Notes under the pieces: model-generated
Database searches by the model: none
Told to the model about the DNA's origin: nothing
The model's input: the letters and a program-made list of their open reading frames with translations, nothing else
Translations under genes and position numbers: made by a program
From: Antricoccus suffuscus
Lineage (GTDB): Bacteria > Actinomycetota > Actinomycetes > Mycobacteriales > Antricoccaceae
NCBI RefSeq assembly: GCF_003003235.1
Contig: NZ_PVUE01000015.1
Coordinates: 54,050 to 118,049, forward strand
Length of the DNA stretch: 64,000 nucleotides
Direction: 5' to 3'
Shown here: positions 61,411-64,000 of the stretch, one piece after another
Layout of the letters: each line of letters starts with the position of its first letter
Position numbering within the stretch: position 1 is the stretch's first letter

Positions 61411-62009
61411 CCCGGGCGTTCTTTGAACGCTCCCCGGTGGACGTCGCGCCGGACCTTCTGGGCACGCTGCTGACTACGGTCAGCCCCGAAGGTCCGGTCA
61501 CGCTGCGGATTACCGAGACCGAGGCGTACTGCGGCCAGGACGATCCGGCCTCGCACGCCTACCGCGGACCCTCGCCACGCAACGAGGTGATGTTCGGTCC
61601 CGCCGGTCATCTCTACGTCTACTTCACCTACGGGATGCACTACTGCGCCAACACGGTTTGCGGTCCTGACGGGGCAGCCGGTGGGGTGTTGCTGCGCGCC
61701 GCCGAAGTCGTCGAGAACGAGGCGCTGGCGCGGGCCCGACGTCCGAAGGTCGCTCAAGCGCGCGGCCTAGCACGTGGCCCGGCGTGTCTGACGCTCGCGG
61801 CCGGCATCGGACGAGACGACCTCGGCACCGACCTGTGCAGCGCGCGATCCCGGATATACCTCCGATCCGGTGGCCACGACGTACCGATCGAGGCCGGGCC
61901 CCGAGTGGGCGTGTCCCGGGCGGCAGAGGTGCCATGGCGGTTCTGGATTCCTGGCGACCCGACGGTATCGGCGTACAAACGCAGCCCGCGCGCGACGATC
62001 GAGTCCTGA
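61392..62009 (+). CDS. 3-methyladenine DNA glycosylase (AAG/MPG family)
   Basis: Base-excision repair of alkylated purines. 205 residues. [21 protein letters not shown] contains the catalytic Glu, [16 protein letters not shown] the damaged-base pocket, and GPACLTLA the DNA-contact loop. GTG 61392 lies inside argH by 19 bases; the same argH-mpg-tyrS order is common in actinobacteria. Confidence 0.94.
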   Translation: MARRRLTRAFFERSPVDVAPDLLGTLLTTVSPEGPVTLRITETEAYCGQDDPASHAYRGPSPRNEVMFGPAGHLYVYFTYGMHYCANTVCGPDGAAGGVLLRAAEVVENEALARARRPKVAQARGLARGPACLTLAAGIGRDDLGTDLCSARSRIYLRSGGHDVPIEAGPRVGVSRAAEVPWRFWIPGDPTVSAYKRSPRATIES

Positions 62010-62014
62010 GCTCC

Positions 62015-62081
62015 CGGTCCGCCACATATGATCAACCCGCGATCCGTGACTTCATCCGCGCGATCCTGTGAATCTCGAGCC
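62015..62081 (-). repeat. Possible degenerate copies of the 21-bp repeat before tyrS
   Basis: CGATCCGTGAC at 62040 and CGATCCTGTGA at 62061 are exactly 21 bases apart and resemble the units at 38955-39059 (the first matches 14 of 21 positions of the unit at 38955); CGGTCCGCCAC at 62015 may be another decayed copy. Confidence 0.35.
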
Positions 62082-62101
62082 ACCAGAACGAAGGACTACC
62101 T

Positions 62102-63382
62102 GTGACGCACCTGCTCGACGACCTCGCCTGGCGCGATCTCATCGCGGACACGACCGACCTGGGCGCCTTGCGCGTGGCGATGGACGAGAGTCCCATCACC
62201 GTGTACGTCGGATTCGACCCCACCGCGCCGAGCCTGCATCACGGCAACCTGCTGCAGCTGATCACGCTGAAGCGGTTCCAATTGGCCGGGCATCGGCCGC
62301 TGGGACTGGTGGGCGGCAGCACCGGACTCATCGGGGACCCGGGCGGGCGTACCTCCGAACGCCAACTCAACCCGAAAGAGCTTGTCGCCGAGTGGGTCGA
62401 GCGCCTGCAGAGCCAGGTGTCGCGGTTCCTCGACTTCGAGGGCGATAACCCCGCACAGTTGGTCAACAACCTCGACTGGACCGAACCGCTCTCGGCAATC
62501 GACTTCCTGCGCGAGATCGGCAAACACTTCCGGGTCAACCGGATGCTCGCTAAAGAGTCGGTGAGCGCCCGGCTGAACTCCGAATCCGGTATCAGCTACA
62601 CCGAGTTCAGCTACCAGATCCTGCAGGGGATGGACTACCTCGAGCTGTTTCGCCGCTACGGCTGCACTCTGCAGACCGGCGGCTCAGACCAATGGGGCAA
62701 CCTGACTGCCGGAGTGGATCTCATCCGGCGGGTAGAAGGTGCCCATGTGCACGCACTGGCCACCAAGCTGATCACCAAGGCCGACGGTACGAAGTTTGGG
62801 AAGACCGCGGGTGGGGCAGTGTGGCTTGATGCGGACATGTTCTCGCCGTACGCGTTCCACCAGTTCTGGCTGGGCGCCGACGACCGGGACATTGCCGGCT
62901 GGATGAAGGCGTTCAGCCTGAGGACCCGTGAGGAGATCGAGGGTCTCATCGCCGAGGGCGAGGCGGCGCCGCACCTGAGGATTCCGCAACGTGCCCTCGC
63001 CGACGAGCTCACCGATCTGGTGCATGGCTCGGATCAACGGCACGCGGCCGAGGACGCCGCGAAGGCCCTCTTCGGCCGGGGCGAGTTGGCCGGCATCGAT
63101 GAGAGCGTGCTGGTCGCGGCACTGCAGGAGGCAGGGATCGCCGAGGTCGCGGCCAGCAGCGACGAGGGGACCCTGCCACGGGTCTCGTTCATGATGAAGG
63201 AGACCGGGCTGGTGCCGAGCCTTGGTGAGGCTCGTAGGACGATCAAAGAGGGCGGTGCGTACCTCAACAATGTGCGAGTCGAAGACCCAGAACAGCGTCT
63301 CGAAGACGGTGATCTGCTGCACGGTTCGCTGGTCGTTTTACGTCGCGGCAAACGCACGGTGGCGGGCGCGCGGGTTCGCTGA
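62102..63382 (+). CDS. tyrS: Tyrosine--tRNA ligase
   Basis: Class I synthetase, 426 residues. VGFDPTAPSLHHGNLL carries the HIGH-like site, GGSDQWGNLTAG binds tyrosine, KFGKTAGGAVWL is the KMSKS-like loop, and a C-terminal S4 RNA-binding domain (EARRTIKEGGAYLNNVRVE) ends the protein. GAAGGA precedes GTG 62102. It precedes the rRNA operon, as in many actinobacteria. Confidence 0.97.
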   Translation: MTHLLDDLAWRDLIADTTDLGALRVAMDESPITVYVGFDPTAPSLHHGNLLQLITLKRFQLAGHRPLGLVGGSTGLIGDPGGRTSERQLNPKELVAEWVERLQSQVSRFLDFEGDNPAQLVNNLDWTEPLSAIDFLREIGKHFRVNRMLAKESVSARLNSESGISYTEFSYQILQGMDYLELFRRYGCTLQTGGSDQWGNLTAGVDLIRRVEGAHVHALATKLITKADGTKFGKTAGGAVWLDADMFSPYAFHQFWLGADDRDIAGWMKAFSLRTREEIEGLIAEGEAAPHLRIPQRALADELTDLVHGSDQRHAAEDAAKALFGRGELAGIDESVLVAALQEAGIAEVAASSDEGTLPRVSFMMKETGLVPSLGEARRTIKEGGAYLNNVRVEDPEQRLEDGDLLHGSLVVLRRGKRTVAGARVR

Positions 63383-63720
63383 AGCTCGTACGGCGTTCGG
63401 CGGGGACCGCGTCGCACCTTCGAAACAGAAGAATCCCAGGTCAGATGCCATTCAATCCACTGGTGCCTCAGGTCACATGCCATCGAATTGACAGCCGCCT
63501 CGAGGGCGCCTAAAGTTCTTATTGCTTCACCGAACAACGCGAACAGCCAGGCGGAAACGCACCGACTCCGGTCCAGACCGAAGTTCGAGAACAGCAGCCG
63601 GCGGATCGCACGCAATGCACCAAGCTGATCATCACGCAGCGGACATTAACTCGCATGACGAGGGTTCGCCCAGCCGGATGGGAACCAAGCGACATTGCAC
63701 TGTTCGAAAAGCAATCCGCA
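63383..63720. other. Gap between tyrS and rRNA promoters
   Basis: No gene is recognisable in these 338 bases. Two 20-base segments, 63437-63456 and 63469-63488, both starting CAGGTCA and ending AAT, match in 17 of 20 positions (period 32). Otherwise I see nothing. Confidence 0.5.
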
Positions 63721-63745
63721 CGATACTGACGGCCGCTAAGTCTGC

Positions 63746-63751
63746 TAGACT
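63746..63751 (+). promoter_or_regulatory. rRNA operon promoter P1, -10 TAGACT
   Basis: TAGACT is the typical -10 of actinobacterial rRNA promoters. The -35 region (around 63723-63731, with CTGAC) is a poor match. Confidence 0.5.
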
Positions 63752-63854
63752 CAGAGGTCCGCGATCGCACGCGGAACGCAAGAAAATAGCACGACCAAAA
63801 CCGAACAGTCCAAAGACACTAAGACCCCGGTCAAAGCGTCGAAATTGGTTCTGG

Positions 63855-63860
63855 TAAGGT
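63855..63860 (+). promoter_or_regulatory. Possible second rRNA promoter, -10 TAAGGT
   Basis: TAAGGT is preceded at 19 bases by GTCAAA (63830-63835). Multiple promoters in tandem are normal in front of actinobacterial rRNA operons. Confidence 0.35.
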
Positions 63861-63918
63861 TTTGCAGGTTGCCCCCTGTGACTGCCGAGAGGCTGGTAGT
63901 GGGGTGTGCGTCCGAACC

Positions 63919-63935
63919 TTGAGAACTCAACAGCG
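63919..63935 (+). promoter_or_regulatory. rRNA leader antitermination-type element
   Basis: TTGAGAACTCAACAGCG is a strongly conserved block in the 16S leader of actinobacteria, containing the inverted pair TTGAG/CTCAA. It shows that a 16S rRNA gene starts just beyond the window; nusB at 10.7 kb encodes its likely binding partner. Confidence 0.7.
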
Positions 63936-64000
63936 TACTTGAAAGTCAGTGCCAAATTATTTAACCCCTGGTGCTGGACCTGTTTTCTTGTTGTGCCTCC

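Overview
This is 64 kb of chromosome from a high-GC Gram-positive bacterium (Actinomycetota). The reasons are the GC-rich coding sequence with many GTG starts, the actinobacterial host factor mIHF beside gmk, a PriA-like protein without helicase motifs, an ECF42-type sigma factor with its DGPF partner, and the gene orders alaS-ruvX-mltG-aroE...aroCKBQ-pepP-efp-nusB, pyrR-B-C-carAB-pyrD-pyrF-mihF-gmk-rpoZ-coaBC-metK-priA, and def-fmt-rsmB-rpe-rib-hisE-hisG. I cannot name the genus. Almost everything is on the + strand and is core metabolism or information processing, packed into operons with 1 to 4 base overlaps.

Layout. 1-10 kb: 3' part of alaS, ruvX, mltG, aroE, a short prepilin peptidase, then the shikimate operon aroC-aroK-aroB-aroQ and an M24 aminopeptidase. 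10-13 kb: efp and nusB, then a divergently read ECF42 sigma factor/DGPF module. 13-22 kb: complete de novo UMP operon pyrR-pyrB-pyrC-carA-carB-pyrD-pyrF, with a PyrR-binding-type hairpin over the pyrR ribosome binding site. 22-28 kb: mihF, gmk, rpoZ, coaBC, metK, priA. 28-37 kb: def, fmt, rsmB, rpe, riboflavin genes ribD-ribE-ribBA-ribH, hisE, hisG. 37-41 kb: murA, a P-loop kinase on the - strand, a PH-domain membrane protein, an SseB-like protein, and a small AtzG-like protein with an amidase. 42-44.5 kb: infC-rpmI-rplT and an rRNA methyltransferase. 44.5-49.3 kb: a second amidase and a large PLD/helicase/DUF3427 protein that looks like a recent insertion. 49-53 kb: pheS-pheT. 53-61.4 kb: arginine operon argC-J-B-D-F-R-G-H behind two ARG boxes. 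61.4-64 kb: a 3-methyladenine DNA glycosylase, tyrS, and the promoter/leader region of an rRNA operon whose 16S gene starts beyond the window.

Regulation that can be read from the sequence: PyrR autoregulation of the pyrimidine operon, ArgR control of the arginine operon, a non-canonical ATC start for infC, an ECF42-type promoter in front of the DGPF gene, and several probable leaderless promoters (a TAnnnT box 6-7 bases before the start codon).

I do not see a complete novel multi-gene system. The most interesting unexplained signals are a family of 21-22 bp tandem repeats in at least three intergenic regions, and the helicase gene bounded by a perfect 15-bp direct repeat.
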